Shown: piece by piece, positions 1 through 8,592 of the stretch
Position numbering within the stretch: the stretch's first letter is position 1
Layout of the letters: every line of letters begins with the position of its first letter
NCBI GenBank assembly: GCA_902514485.1
Contig: CABXQY010000006.1
Span: 1 to 34,834 of the forward strand
Direction: 5' to 3'
DNA: 34,834 nt
Source of the DNA: an uncultured Candidatus Poseidoniales archaeon
GTDB taxonomy: Archaea; Thermoplasmatota; Poseidoniia; Poseidoniales; Thalassarchaeaceae
Notes under the pieces: generated by a model
What the model saw: only the letters and a program-made list of their open reading frames with translations
What the model was told of the DNA's origin: nothing
Database searches by the model: none
Program-made: the position numbers and the translations under genes

Positions 1-74
1 GTAATGCCTGAAGCAATTACTTGTGAATCATATTGCTTTGAAAGCCGCATTGCGGTATGATCTGCCCAGTGCAT
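1..74 (-). CDS. lysS: Class I lysyl-tRNA synthetase, N-terminal fragment (runs off window edge)
   Basis: Manual minus-strand translation from ATG at 74 gives MHWADHTAMRLSKQYDSQVIASGIT..., matching the HWAD...GITPSG start of archaeal class I LysRS; truncated at position 1. Confidence 0.72.
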   Translation of the reverse strand, partial: MHWADHTAMRLSKQYDSQVIASGI

Positions 75-83
75 TTTTCTGCC

Positions 84-677
84 TCAAACAGTCACTACTC
101 TAACTAATCCTCGTAGAGGGACTCCTTCGAGAGCATTTACTTCAGATTTATTCGCTAAAACTAAACAGAGCCTAACATCTGCCCCTGCTTTTCTTAGATT
201 ATTGATTGTTTTCTTTAGTGTTGTCCCCGAAGATACCACATCGTCTACTACAACAACCATTTTTCCAGAAACATTGGCAAATATTTCTGAGATATGAGCA
301 CCTTCTTCTTCACTTATTGAACGACTCACTGCTAAATCTAAATCTAACTGTCCCGCAATAGCCTGAGCGAAAGGTATACCGTTGATACTGATACCAACAA
401 TAGTGTCTACTTCATCTCCAATTTCTTCTTCGATAATATCTGCGAAAATATATGATATTGCTTCTATTCTACTAGCCTTAACCGCTACTGACCTCCAACC
501 TACTTGGACGTCGGTGGGTCTATCTTCAGAAACTACGTTATTCGAATATTTTTCAGTAGATAACCATTGAATTGTAGTTTGAGAAAGTGATAACTCATCT
601 GCTATTTGTTGTGTGTTCAAACCGTTACTACGGTATTGCTGTACTTTGGCACGAAGTTCGTCTACGCTTAGTGGCAT
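84..677 (-). CDS. gfcR: GfcR-like / orotate phosphoribosyltransferase-like regulator (N-terminal HTH plus PRTase domain)
   Basis: N-terminal HTH (GLNTQQIADELSLSQTTIQWL) and PRPP-binding motif VVVVDDVVSSGTTLKKTI. Confidence 0.8.
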   Translation of the reverse strand: MPLSVDELRAKVQQYRSNGLNTQQIADELSLSQTTIQWLSTEKYSNNVVSEDRPTDVQVGWRSVAVKASRIEAISYIFADIIEEEIGDEVDTIVGISINGIPFAQAIAGQLDLDLAVSRSISEEEGAHISEIFANVSGKMVVVVDDVVSSGTTLKKTINNLRKAGADVRLCLVLANKSEVNALEGVPLRGLVRVVTV

Positions 678-762
678 CGTTTTGTCCTAGAATCCGCCCT
701 GTATCAAGCCATCGGAAACAAATTATCTATATTATCTATATTTTTTAGTTATAAAATTATAA
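678..762 (-). promoter_or_regulatory. AT-rich promoter region upstream of gfcR with a tandem 9-bp repeat
   Basis: attatctat at 722-730 and 731-739; minus strand reads AAAAAATATAGATAATATAG, TATA-box-like, about 50-60 bp upstream of the start codon. Confidence 0.3.
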
Positions 763-1236
763 TTAAAACCTTCCAGTCGAACCAAAACCACCCTCTCCTC
801 TCTCTGTTTTACCAAGATTCTCAATATCCACTTCTATGAATTGTGATTTCGGAATAGGTGTTATCAGAAGTTGTGCAATCCGCTCATTTTTCTGAATTTT
901 ATATGAATCTCCTTTTCCTATCCATGTCATTAGAACAAATAATTCTCCTCTATAGTCTGCATCGATAGTACCTATGCTATGTGGAAGGATTAATCCTTTC
1001 TTACCTAATGATGAACGGGCTCGAACTTGCCCCTCGTATCCTTCAGGAATTGCTACATGCAGACCTGTTCTAACCATGGTGCTGCTTCTATGTCTGACTA
1101 TTGTATCTTCAAGTGAATATAAATCCCAACCCGCTGCGTGGGTACTTCCTTTTGTGGGTAGCAAAGCATCATCATGAGTTCTTGCAACTTTAACTTCAAC
1201 GGCTTCATCCATAGTATTCGCTGTGCTAGTCGGCAT
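763..1236 (-). CDS. dut: dUTP diphosphatase (dUTPase)
   Basis: Trimeric dUTPase motifs AGWDLYS, RARSSLGKKGL, GTIDADYRGEL, ERIAQLLI, and C-terminal GEGGFGSTGRF. Confidence 0.93.
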   Translation of the reverse strand: MPTSTANTMDEAVEVKVARTHDDALLPTKGSTHAAGWDLYSLEDTIVRHRSSTMVRTGLHVAIPEGYEGQVRARSSLGKKGLILPHSIGTIDADYRGELFVLMTWIGKGDSYKIQKNERIAQLLITPIPKSQFIEVDIENLGKTERGEGGFGSTGRF

Positions 1237-1302
1237 TTTACCCTTATCTATTGGTAATTTTCAGTCGGTGGGGTGAAAAAGGGGACTCTTCTCGGATAGT
1301 CA

Positions 1303-1713
1303 ATGGTTGAGTTCGAGTATGAGTCTTTGTTAGAGCGCGCTCGCGAGCGTATCCCCAAAAATATCAGTGAGAGATCACGATGGACTATGCCTGAACCAGA
1401 AATTTTAATTGAAGGTAATCAGACTATTTTGCGTAATTTTGCCTATATTGTAGACGCTATGGACCGTGATGCAAATCATGTGTATCAATTCTTAATTAAT
1501 GAACTTGGAACATCCGGTACGAGAGAGCAAGTCAGAGTTTTATTCAAAGGTAGAGTCCCCCCTAAAAGAATTAAAGAAAAGATAGTATCTTATGTTAAAT
1601 CATATATTTTATGTGGTCAATGTAAAGCACCAGATACACGTTTTATGAAAGAAGACCGTACTACTTTGTTAAAATGTCAGGCATGTGGTGCAACTCGGCC
1701 AGTTAAGTTGTGA
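1303..1713 (+). CDS. eif2b: Translation initiation factor aIF2 subunit beta
   Basis: aIF2-beta/eIF5 fold sequence with C-terminal zinc ribbon CGQCKAPDTRF...CQACGATRPVKL. Confidence 0.92.
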   Translation: MVEFEYESLLERARERIPKNISERSRWTMPEPEILIEGNQTILRNFAYIVDAMDRDANHVYQFLINELGTSGTREQVRVLFKGRVPPKRIKEKIVSYVKSYILCGQCKAPDTRFMKEDRTTLLKCQACGATRPVKL

Positions 1714-1763
1714 GAGATTACGTAGGGAAAACAGTTTTTAACCTAAATACTTAATCACCAATT

Positions 1764-2066
1764 ATGATAATGCGGGTTTGGAGTGTCCTGAAAGAAGAAA
1801 ATATAGAATTAACAGAAAAACAAATTAATGGATGGAAGAATTTCTTAGATTTAGCTATGGCAAACGGTTGTGAGAGAACAACTTTAGCGGAAGATTCTGA
1901 AAGAATAATTGCTGTATCATACTGGCCTAATCAAGAATCACTGGATTCCGTTGTTAACTCTGATGCCTATGAAGAAGTCGGGGCTAAAGTACAGGCATCT
2001 TGGGGTGAACAAATGATCCCTAACCACGAAATGACTTTCAATGGTTCAATTGTAGCAGATTCCTGA
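1764..2066 (+). CDS. Hypothetical protein, possible dimeric alpha-beta barrel (ABM-like)
   Basis: 100-aa ORF in a short gap between assigned genes; the YWPNQESLDSVVNSDAYEE segment resembles antibiotic biosynthesis monooxygenase-like domains. Confidence 0.5.
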   Translation: MIMRVWSVLKEENIELTEKQINGWKNFLDLAMANGCERTTLAEDSERIIAVSYWPNQESLDSVVNSDAYEEVGAKVQASWGEQMIPNHEMTFNGSIVADS

Positions 2067-2075
2067 TATATCTAA

Positions 2076-3110
2076 TTAGTTTGGTGAAAAGTCTAGAAGG
2101 ACTTTTCCCTTATTTTTCCGATTATGAATATATTTTTGTGCGTTTGCAACCTCCTCAAATCTCCAAATCGAATCAATAATAGGGTCTATTTTTCCCAGTT
2201 CCATTAGTTCCCCTAAGTCTGAAAGATGGTCTTCAAAAATCGTACTATCGTCCATTCTCCCCATATGTACTCCGAAAACAGCCTTGTTTGACTTCATCAT
2301 TTTTAATGGGTTAAATTTAGGAGTACTAATCCACATTTTGAATGCAGCAATCATCGATCTTTTTTCTTTAGGAACTGCCGATGATGCGCCAAAGCAGTGT
2401 AGTTTTCCACCATTTCTTAATGCGTCATATGATCTCATTAGATGTTTTCCTGCGACTGGATCGATAGCTTGGTGTACTCCCTTTCCTTCAGTAAGTTCTT
2501 TACAAACTTCTACAAAATCTTCTTTATCTCGATTGATGAAATGCATTCCTAATGACTCTACGAATTCTTTTTTATGTTCCGAAGCAGTTCCAATAATTAG
2601 TCCTGCTCCAAATGCTTGACAAATCTGAGCAGCTGCAGTTCCAACTCCTCCTGCTGCATGGTGAATTAATATCGAATCTCCCTCCTTCAGTCCGCCTAGA
2701 TGAACTAACATATGGTATGCAGTTCCATAGGTTACTGGCATAGCTGCTGCTTGATCAAAACTAATACTATCTGGAATTGGCACTACTCTATTAGATTCCA
2801 CGTTTACTTCTTCTGAATACCCTCCGAATCCCGTCATTGCTATCACTCTTTGACCTTTTTTCAACCAATATACATTTTCTCCTAGTTCCATTATTTCTCC
2901 AGACACTTCATAACCAGGTGTGAAAGGAAAATCTGGATTTGATCCATATAACCCCTGTCTCATCATTAAATCTGCAAAATTAATTCCTGCTCTGTGAACT
3001 CTAACTTTAACTTCATCTTTTTTCGGGATATCCAATACACTCTCTATTATCTGTATTGATTCAGGTCCACCTATTTCTGGATATATCACTTTTTTCATAT
3101 TTTTCACCAT
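2076..3110 (-). CDS. Zinc-independent MDR alcohol dehydrogenase / quinone oxidoreductase, VAT-1-like
   Basis: RAGINFADLMMRQGLY, PGYEVSGEI, HHAAGGVGTAAAQICQAFGA nucleotide-binding motif; start could be the internal MKKVIYPE. Confidence 0.85.
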   Translation of the reverse strand: MVKNMKKVIYPEIGGPESIQIIESVLDIPKKDEVKVRVHRAGINFADLMMRQGLYGSNPDFPFTPGYEVSGEIMELGENVYWLKKGQRVIAMTGFGGYSEEVNVESNRVVPIPDSISFDQAAAMPVTYGTAYHMLVHLGGLKEGDSILIHHAAGGVGTAAAQICQAFGAGLIIGTASEHKKEFVESLGMHFINRDKEDFVEVCKELTEGKGVHQAIDPVAGKHLMRSYDALRNGGKLHCFGASSAVPKEKRSMIAAFKMWISTPKFNPLKMMKSNKAVFGVHMGRMDDSTIFEDHLSDLGELMELGKIDPIIDSIWRFEEVANAQKYIHNRKNKGKVLLDFSPN

Positions 3111-3116
3111 TTTAAA

Positions 3117-3428
3117 TCATTCTGACATTAAGTAATCTGAAGCTTTTTCTCCTCCAAGAATATGATTGGAAATTTCAATAATCGCTTTTTCCTCATCAGG
3201 AATTGTGTACCAAATACCTTCAGGATAAATTACACAAGCAACGCCCTTTTCACAATTCCCCAAACATCCAGATTTATTTACTCGTATATTTTCCATTCCA
3301 GAATTTTTTACAATTCTCTTAATTTTAGTCATTATTTCTAGAGAATTTTTTGATGAGCAACATCCTTTCGGATTATTTGTATTTCTTTCATTTACGCATA
3401 CGAATATGTGTTTCTGAATCTTAACCAT
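3117..3428 (-). CDS. Thioredoxin-like [2Fe-2S] ferredoxin family protein
   Basis: KHIFVCVNERNTNNPKGCCSSK...VNKSGCLGNCEKGVACVIYPEGIWY, typical of 2Fe-2S thioredoxin-like ferredoxins; internal ATG at 3428 has a GAGG upstream (ORF track start 3452). Confidence 0.82.
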   Translation of the reverse strand: MVKIQKHIFVCVNERNTNNPKGCCSSKNSLEIMTKIKRIVKNSGMENIRVNKSGCLGNCEKGVACVIYPEGIWYTIPDEEKAIIEISNHILGGEKASDYLMSE

Positions 3429-3438
3429 CCTATTTGCC

Positions 3439-3786
3439 TCAAATTTGATCAAACTTAGATGCCAGAATAAAATCTGATTCTACTAATCCATCTATTTTAT
3501 GAGTATAGATTCTCGCTAAGACTCTCCCCCATCCTAATTCGAAATCCGCATGATGATTCTGTTCCTCACAAATACCTCCTGCATTATTCGTAAATTCTAA
3601 TGCCTGTTTGAAATTATCAAATTTCCAAACTCTTTCCAGATGATGGCTCTCAACAATGTTCCAATTATCATTTAAATGTATGATTAATTCATCCATTTCA
3701 TCTTCTGTTAATGGTGGTACGCCTCCCTGACATGGTATGCAAACTTTAGATGATAATTTAGATTCACCCATATTAATCCCACACAT
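3439..3786 (-). CDS. Pterin-4-alpha-carbinolamine dehydratase
   Basis: CxPCxGGVPPLT and NHHADFELGWGRVLARIYTH; start revised from 3828 to ATG 3786 (or 3771) to reduce overlap with the upstream gene. Confidence 0.85.
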   Translation of the reverse strand: MCGINMGESKLSSKVCIPCQGGVPPLTEDEMDELIIHLNDNWNIVESHHLERVWKFDNFKQALEFTNNAGGICEEQNHHADFELGWGRVLARIYTHKIDGLVESDFILASKFDQI

Positions 3787-4225
3787 GATTGTCATCTCTT
3801 CCATCTGCTTGTCTTTCTGCCGCTTCATGAAGATTTGAGCGTCTTCGCATATCTTCCTTTTCGAAAGTTAAAAGCTCTCGGTCTTCTATATACGGTTTTC
3901 TTAGGTGTGTGATTAAACGTAATTCAACTATCACATCTCTGGCTATGGAACGAAAATCATCATTTTCATCTAAAATTTCTACCACGTTCCTCGAGGTTCC
4001 AACTAACATTCCTCTGACGTATGGGTCTGAATCTTTAGGTAGTGCTCTACTATCTAGTAATATTTCAATCAAATCATCTTTTCTTAAACCGGATTTTCTT
4101 TTAATTAATGGTCCTAGAAATATATCTTCTAGAGTATCTAATTCTGGTGATCCATATTCTTGATGTATTCGTTTAGCCCATTCGGGTAAACTAGTAACTT
4201 CTCTACTACGCCTCTCGGTACTCAT
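3773..4225 (-). CDS. Hypothetical protein
   Basis: 150-aa ORF in tight array with the downstream PCD and ferredoxin genes; no recognised motif. Confidence 0.6.
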   Translation of the reverse strand: MSTERRSREVTSLPEWAKRIHQEYGSPELDTLEDIFLGPLIKRKSGLRKDDLIEILLDSRALPKDSDPYVRGMLVGTSRNVVEILDENDDFRSIARDVIVELRLITHLRKPYIEDRELLTFEKEDMRRRSNLHEAAERQADGRDDNHVWD

Positions 4226-4342
4226 GCTTCTCGGTTAACTATGTTATAGAAAAGCCAACGGGTTCAAAGATTGTGAGTAATAATCCACAAATGACTGTTG
4301 CCTTGAAGTGGGATGGTATAGGCGCGAGATAGGGGAGAGACC

Positions 4343-5431
4343 ATGGCATCACCACAGTGGCGAAGTATTCCAACCGTTCTTTTCCCTCAAGAAATTCTTG
4401 ATAAGGCATTCCGTAAGGCATCTAAACAGGCTGATTTAGTCGAAGATCCAGACAAGTATCATCGTGTAAGGAAGCAAATGGTAAGGATGACTCAATCTGC
4501 TGCAGATACGATAGATACAACTCTTAGAACTTGGGTAGATAAATGGCCTAGTCTCAATGCATTGTCAGAGTTTGACAGAGCTTTGATCGATGCAGCAGTA
4601 GGTAACGATGACTATCGTAAGAGTCTCGGTGCTATTCAGTGGGCGGCTGAAAGAATTCGTAAGATTTCTGGTGAATCCGAATCAAAAATACTTCGTATTA
4701 GGAATATAGAAGGTTTCCATGAAGCAAGAAGACATGCATATGGCCGTATTTCTTCAATTGTTCATCAAATATCTCCTCAGATTATCTGGCTTGGTGAGGC
4801 AAGAGACATACTTCGAAAATTACCATCTGTAGATTCAGCAGAACCTGTTATTGTAGTAGCAGGCTCGCCAAATGTAGGGAAGTCTGCTTTGATTGGTGCC
4901 TTATCGTCAGGTGAACCTGAAGTTGCAGCTTATCCATTTACTACTAAGCAATTACACTTGGGGCATTTCATACATAGAAGGAGACCGTACCAGATGGTAG
5001 ATACTCCCGGCTTACTAGATAGGCCAATGGAAGAGAGAAATTTGATAGAAATGCAAGCAATTGCTGCATTAGAGAATGTAGGTGATGTTTTGATTTTCCT
5101 TATTGATGCTAGTGAAACAGGAGGGACATCTCTAGATGAGCAATCGTCCCTTCTACGAGAAGTAAGAAGTTTAGTTACTGAAAGACCAATAATAGTCGCT
5201 CATTCCAAATCTGATCTACTTAAGATAACTCCAGCGGATGCCGAATATTTGTTATCTGCAGTTAGTGGTGAAGGAATAGAAGAGTTCCGTGCTAGTCTAA
5301 TAGATATTATTGGTGCCGATGTGATAGATGATCCTCTTTCATTACCTGAGAACTGGCATGTAGAAGAGACGAGCTTGGAGCCATTAGGGACTAAGTATGA
5401 AATTGAAAAGCGTAGAGAAATTGATAATTAA
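4343..5431 (+). CDS. Nog1-like GTP-binding protein
   Basis: N-terminal helical Nog1 region, G1 GSPNVGKSALI, G3 DTPGLLDRP, G4-like SKSD, G5-like SAVSGEG. Confidence 0.87.
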   Translation: MASPQWRSIPTVLFPQEILDKAFRKASKQADLVEDPDKYHRVRKQMVRMTQSAADTIDTTLRTWVDKWPSLNALSEFDRALIDAAVGNDDYRKSLGAIQWAAERIRKISGESESKILRIRNIEGFHEARRHAYGRISSIVHQISPQIIWLGEARDILRKLPSVDSAEPVIVVAGSPNVGKSALIGALSSGEPEVAAYPFTTKQLHLGHFIHRRRPYQMVDTPGLLDRPMEERNLIEMQAIAALENVGDVLIFLIDASETGGTSLDEQSSLLREVRSLVTERPIIVAHSKSDLLKITPADAEYLLSAVSGEGIEEFRASLIDIIGADVIDDPLSLPENWHVEETSLEPLGTKYEIEKRREIDN

Positions 5432-5548
5432 TTAATTTACGTGCCATTGATTACCACATGTTTTACAATATAAGTTAAATCCACCATAGGATTTTTGTAG
5501 ACCGCTAATATCAATTGATGTGCCACAGTTGCTACATACTTCACTCAT
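5432..5548 (-). CDS. 38-aa zinc-ribbon microprotein
   Basis: Manual translation: MSEVCSNCGTSIDISGLQKSYGGFNLYCKTCGNQWHVN*; two CxxC pairs; absent from the supplied ORF track because of length. Confidence 0.7.
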   Translation of the reverse strand: MSEVCSNCGTSIDISGLQKSYGGFNLYCKTCGNQWHVN

Positions 5549-5597
5549 GATACTTCCACCTCATTCTGGTTATTCAAATAAACTATACTATAATCAC

Positions 5598-6203
5598 TTA
5601 TTTATCTCGAAATTTTCCAAATAATTTTCTTACAGGGAAAGCCATTTCTCCCGCCCCCACGAATAAAGTAGCAGATATAACTCCAAGTATCAATTCCACC
5701 TTCCAATCAAAACTTATCTCAACACTTGTTGTCAAAACTTGCATATCTCCGATATCGGCTCCTTCTCTCCCTCCAGTTATTATATGGTACTTTTCTGTCC
5801 CTATGTCCCAACTCAAACCACCATCAATCTCATCCTCACCACCAACAATTATGAATTCTTCAACATCATCTGCTGTGCATTCAGTGATCTTAGTTTCACT
5901 ATCTGGGGGGCAATTTACGTATGCTTCTGTCCCAACTATCGCAAACCATGCTTCACTTTCTTCTGACCATTTAATATCTAAATCAATATCAAGTAGTCCG
6001 AATATCATAGGTGGATTGATTTCTTCTGTCATTGCGATAAAACAGATTTCCGAATCATCAACTTCGCAAGGTACCTGAGGTATAGTACTGGAATCTTCAG
6101 GTATTGTTATTCCCCCAAAAAGGCTCCCAATAAGCATAATAGAACAGATGACTCCTACGGCGCCAGGGAGTATAGAGAGTACCCTTACCATCATATTAAT
6201 CAC
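5598..6203 (-). CDS. Hypothetical membrane protein with two TM segments and an acidic extracytoplasmic loop
   Basis: Hydrophobic N-terminus (VLSILPGAVGVICSIMLIGSLFGG) and C-terminus (LILGVISATLFVGAGEMAF) flanking an acidic Cys-containing loop. Confidence 0.6.
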   Translation of the reverse strand: MINMMVRVLSILPGAVGVICSIMLIGSLFGGITIPEDSSTIPQVPCEVDDSEICFIAMTEEINPPMIFGLLDIDLDIKWSEESEAWFAIVGTEAYVNCPPDSETKITECTADDVEEFIIVGGEDEIDGGLSWDIGTEKYHIITGGREGADIGDMQVLTTSVEISFDWKVELILGVISATLFVGAGEMAFPVRKLFGKFRDK

Positions 6204-6221
6204 TACAATTACTAACTCAAC

Positions 6222-6527
6222 TTAAATTAACCCTACAACTTGTATTAATATCGGTACTAAGAATACTGCTACTCCAACATACAATAAGATAGACAGTCTT
6301 TTTCTTGAAGACTCCTTTCTTTTTTGTGTGACGTCACAATCTTGCTTGTCGCATATAGGGGGCTGATTGCTAATCGGTATAGGGATAGAGCAAATTACAC
6401 AATGTTTGTGTGATTCAAATGATACGCTACTTTTCCCTCTAATTCTTTTCTTAGAAGTTGTCGCTGCTTCCTTTGCTTGATTTGCAGTTCTTGTTGCCAT
6501 TTTAGCAATTTTCTCTGCCCTACTCAT
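6222..6527 (-). CDS. DUF2116-like zinc-ribbon membrane protein
   Basis: HKHCVICSIPIPISNQPPICDKQDCD zinc ribbon followed by C-terminal TM; start overlaps the UMP kinase stop as ATGA. Confidence 0.65.
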   Translation of the reverse strand: MSRAEKIAKMATRTANQAKEAATTSKKRIRGKSSVSFESHKHCVICSIPIPISNQPPICDKQDCDVTQKRKESSRKRLSILLYVGVAVFLVPILIQVVGLI

Positions 6528-7237
6528 ATTTTTCCCTCCGATGAAACTACGGTTCCTAGGAAATAGTCACCTTCCATCGCTTCCCTGATTCTTTGAGACA
6601 CTCTTCCATCTAAAATATTTAATTCCATTCTTGCATTTAGAGCCTCTGCTACTCCAATAGGGTCAACTACACTAGATTTTCCCGCTTTCTCGTGTTCAGC
6701 CGGACCAACGATTTTTTGTAATTCATGATGAGTCAAATATTCATGAGATTCCGCGTTCGGATTTAATCTAGGATCTTCATCATATACCTTCTCCACATTA
6801 GTAGCAATAATACATTTTTTAGCATTGGCAGCAATTGCAAATCTTATTGCGACTGCATCGGTAGTATGGCCAGGAATAGTGCCTCCCATGATGACTACAG
6901 GTTTTTTTTCGAGTAATTGTACTGCCTCGTTTACACTCGATGGAATAATTCCTGAGACTGAAATCCCAGCTTCTGAGACTGCTTCTCTAATTATAGTGGC
7001 ATTCAGCCTGGTTGCAGCGATACCTATTTTGTCTAAATGATAATCGTCATCAATCAAAGGCCTTACCAGACTTATTCCCTCTCTAGCAGGCGCTCCCCCT
7101 CCAATCACTAGCCCTAATCTGTCACCCATTGCTACTCTATCTCTGATTATTGATATCAAATCATCTAACCATACGTGCTTATTTTCTATTTCAGGACGTA
7201 GTAAACTCCCGCCTAGAGCCGCCACAATGCTTGCCAT
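6524..7237 (-). CDS. pyrH: UMP kinase, archaeal type
   Basis: Amino acid kinase fold motifs ALGGSLL, VIGGGAPAR, IMGGTIPGHTTDAVA, TNVEKVYDEDPR. Confidence 0.88.
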   Translation of the reverse strand: MASIVAALGGSLLRPEIENKHVWLDDLISIIRDRVAMGDRLGLVIGGGAPAREGISLVRPLIDDDYHLDKIGIAATRLNATIIREAVSEAGISVSGIIPSSVNEAVQLLEKKPVVIMGGTIPGHTTDAVAIRFAIAANAKKCIIATNVEKVYDEDPRLNPNAESHEYLTHHELQKIVGPAEHEKAGKSSVVDPIGVAEALNARMELNILDGRVSQRIREAMEGDYFLGTVVSSEGKI

Positions 7238-7335
7238 CGTACATTCGGCTACACTGCTTCTCTATCAATGTCTATGTTAGGTTGAGGATGAAGGGTTGAA
7301 ATGCCGGACTCTTTGGCAACATACGAGGGTAGACT

Positions 7336-8583
7336 ATGTCCGAAGATTTGGAGATGCAAAAACGTAAACTTCGTGCACGTAAGACTCTCGAGGAAGTTTC
7401 GAAAATGCGAGGAATGGGTACAGAGTTAGTAACTGTCATAATACCTCCTGAAAAGATGTTATCTGATGTTCGGCATCACCTAATTCAAGAAGGAGGTCAG
7501 GCAGCCAATATCAAGTCTAAAGGAACTCGTAAGCATGTTACAGATGCGATTGAGTCAGCAGTGTCTACTTTAGGGAGGTATAAAACTCCCGGCGAGAGAG
7601 GAATTGCTCTATTCGTAGGCCATGTAATTACAGGTAATAATAAAACTAGATTAATATCGGTTGTAGTAGATGACCCCCCTGAGGCATTTCCATCATTCAG
7701 GTATAGATGTGACTCTTCTTTTGAAGCATCTCAACTTGAGGCTATGTTAATAGATAAAACTGCTTATGGTTTATTCGTAATAGATAGATCTGAATCGGCT
7801 TATGGTTTAGCATCTGGTAAAAGACATCATTGTCAGGAACACATTACTTCTCAAGTGCCGTCAAAACACGGCAGAGGTGGACAGTCTGCCCAACGTTTCG
7901 AAAGATTAATCGAAGAGGCTGCTCATAATTTCTTCAAAAAATCTGCAGAAAGAGCTTGTGCATATTGGCTTCCTATGATTGATGATTTGAAAGGTATCAT
8001 CATCGGAGGTCCAGGAGCAACTAAAGATTTTCTTGTGAGGAACGATTACTTTCATCATGAGATAAAGAAGTTGATTAGAGAGCCACACTTTGATGTAGGA
8101 TATTCAAATGATTCAGGTTTGAGAGAATTAATTCAACGCGCAGGAGGATTAATGGACCAGATTGAACTTGATGTGGAAAGAAAGTTAGTTGATAATTTCC
8201 TTAGAGAAGTTATGCAAACACATCCGAAGGCGACATATGGTGAAATGATGGTCCGTGCGGCTCTAGATCAAGGTGCAGTTGCTACAATATTATTATCCGA
8301 GGGTTTACGTAAAAGAAGAGTAGGATGGATTTGCAAATCATGTTCGAATGAGTGGAGCCAAACTCATAATAGTTTGACAGATATCCCCGTTTGTCCTAAA
8401 TGCAATTCTGATAACTTAACAGAAGATCCAGATAAAACGATGGATTTGATAGATGAATTAACAGAGCTCGCAACACATACTTCCGCCAAGGTGATTTTAG
8501 TTTCTATGGATACGGAAGAGGGCGCGACATTACAAAATTCATTCGGTGGTATCGCTGCTATGTTGAGGTATGCTTGGTCCTGA
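7336..8583 (+). CDS. prf1: Peptide chain release factor aRF1
   Basis: GGQ motif (RGGQSAQRFERL), eRF1 domains, C-terminal zinc ribbon CKSCSNEWSQ...CPKCNSDNL. Confidence 0.94.
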   Translation: MSEDLEMQKRKLRARKTLEEVSKMRGMGTELVTVIIPPEKMLSDVRHHLIQEGGQAANIKSKGTRKHVTDAIESAVSTLGRYKTPGERGIALFVGHVITGNNKTRLISVVVDDPPEAFPSFRYRCDSSFEASQLEAMLIDKTAYGLFVIDRSESAYGLASGKRHHCQEHITSQVPSKHGRGGQSAQRFERLIEEAAHNFFKKSAERACAYWLPMIDDLKGIIIGGPGATKDFLVRNDYFHHEIKKLIREPHFDVGYSNDSGLRELIQRAGGLMDQIELDVERKLVDNFLREVMQTHPKATYGEMMVRAALDQGAVATILLSEGLRKRRVGWICKSCSNEWSQTHNSLTDIPVCPKCNSDNLTEDPDKTMDLIDELTELATHTSAKVILVSMDTEEGATLQNSFGGIAAMLRYAWS

Positions 8584-8592
8584 GGTGATAGC

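Noticed and set aside
4239-4421. 60-aa minus-strand ORF
   Set aside because: Overlaps the Nog1-like start on the opposite strand; no motif support.
5739-6078. Two plus-strand ORFs (75 and 91 aa)
   Set aside because: Antisense to the hypothetical membrane protein; overlapping each other in different frames, no motifs.
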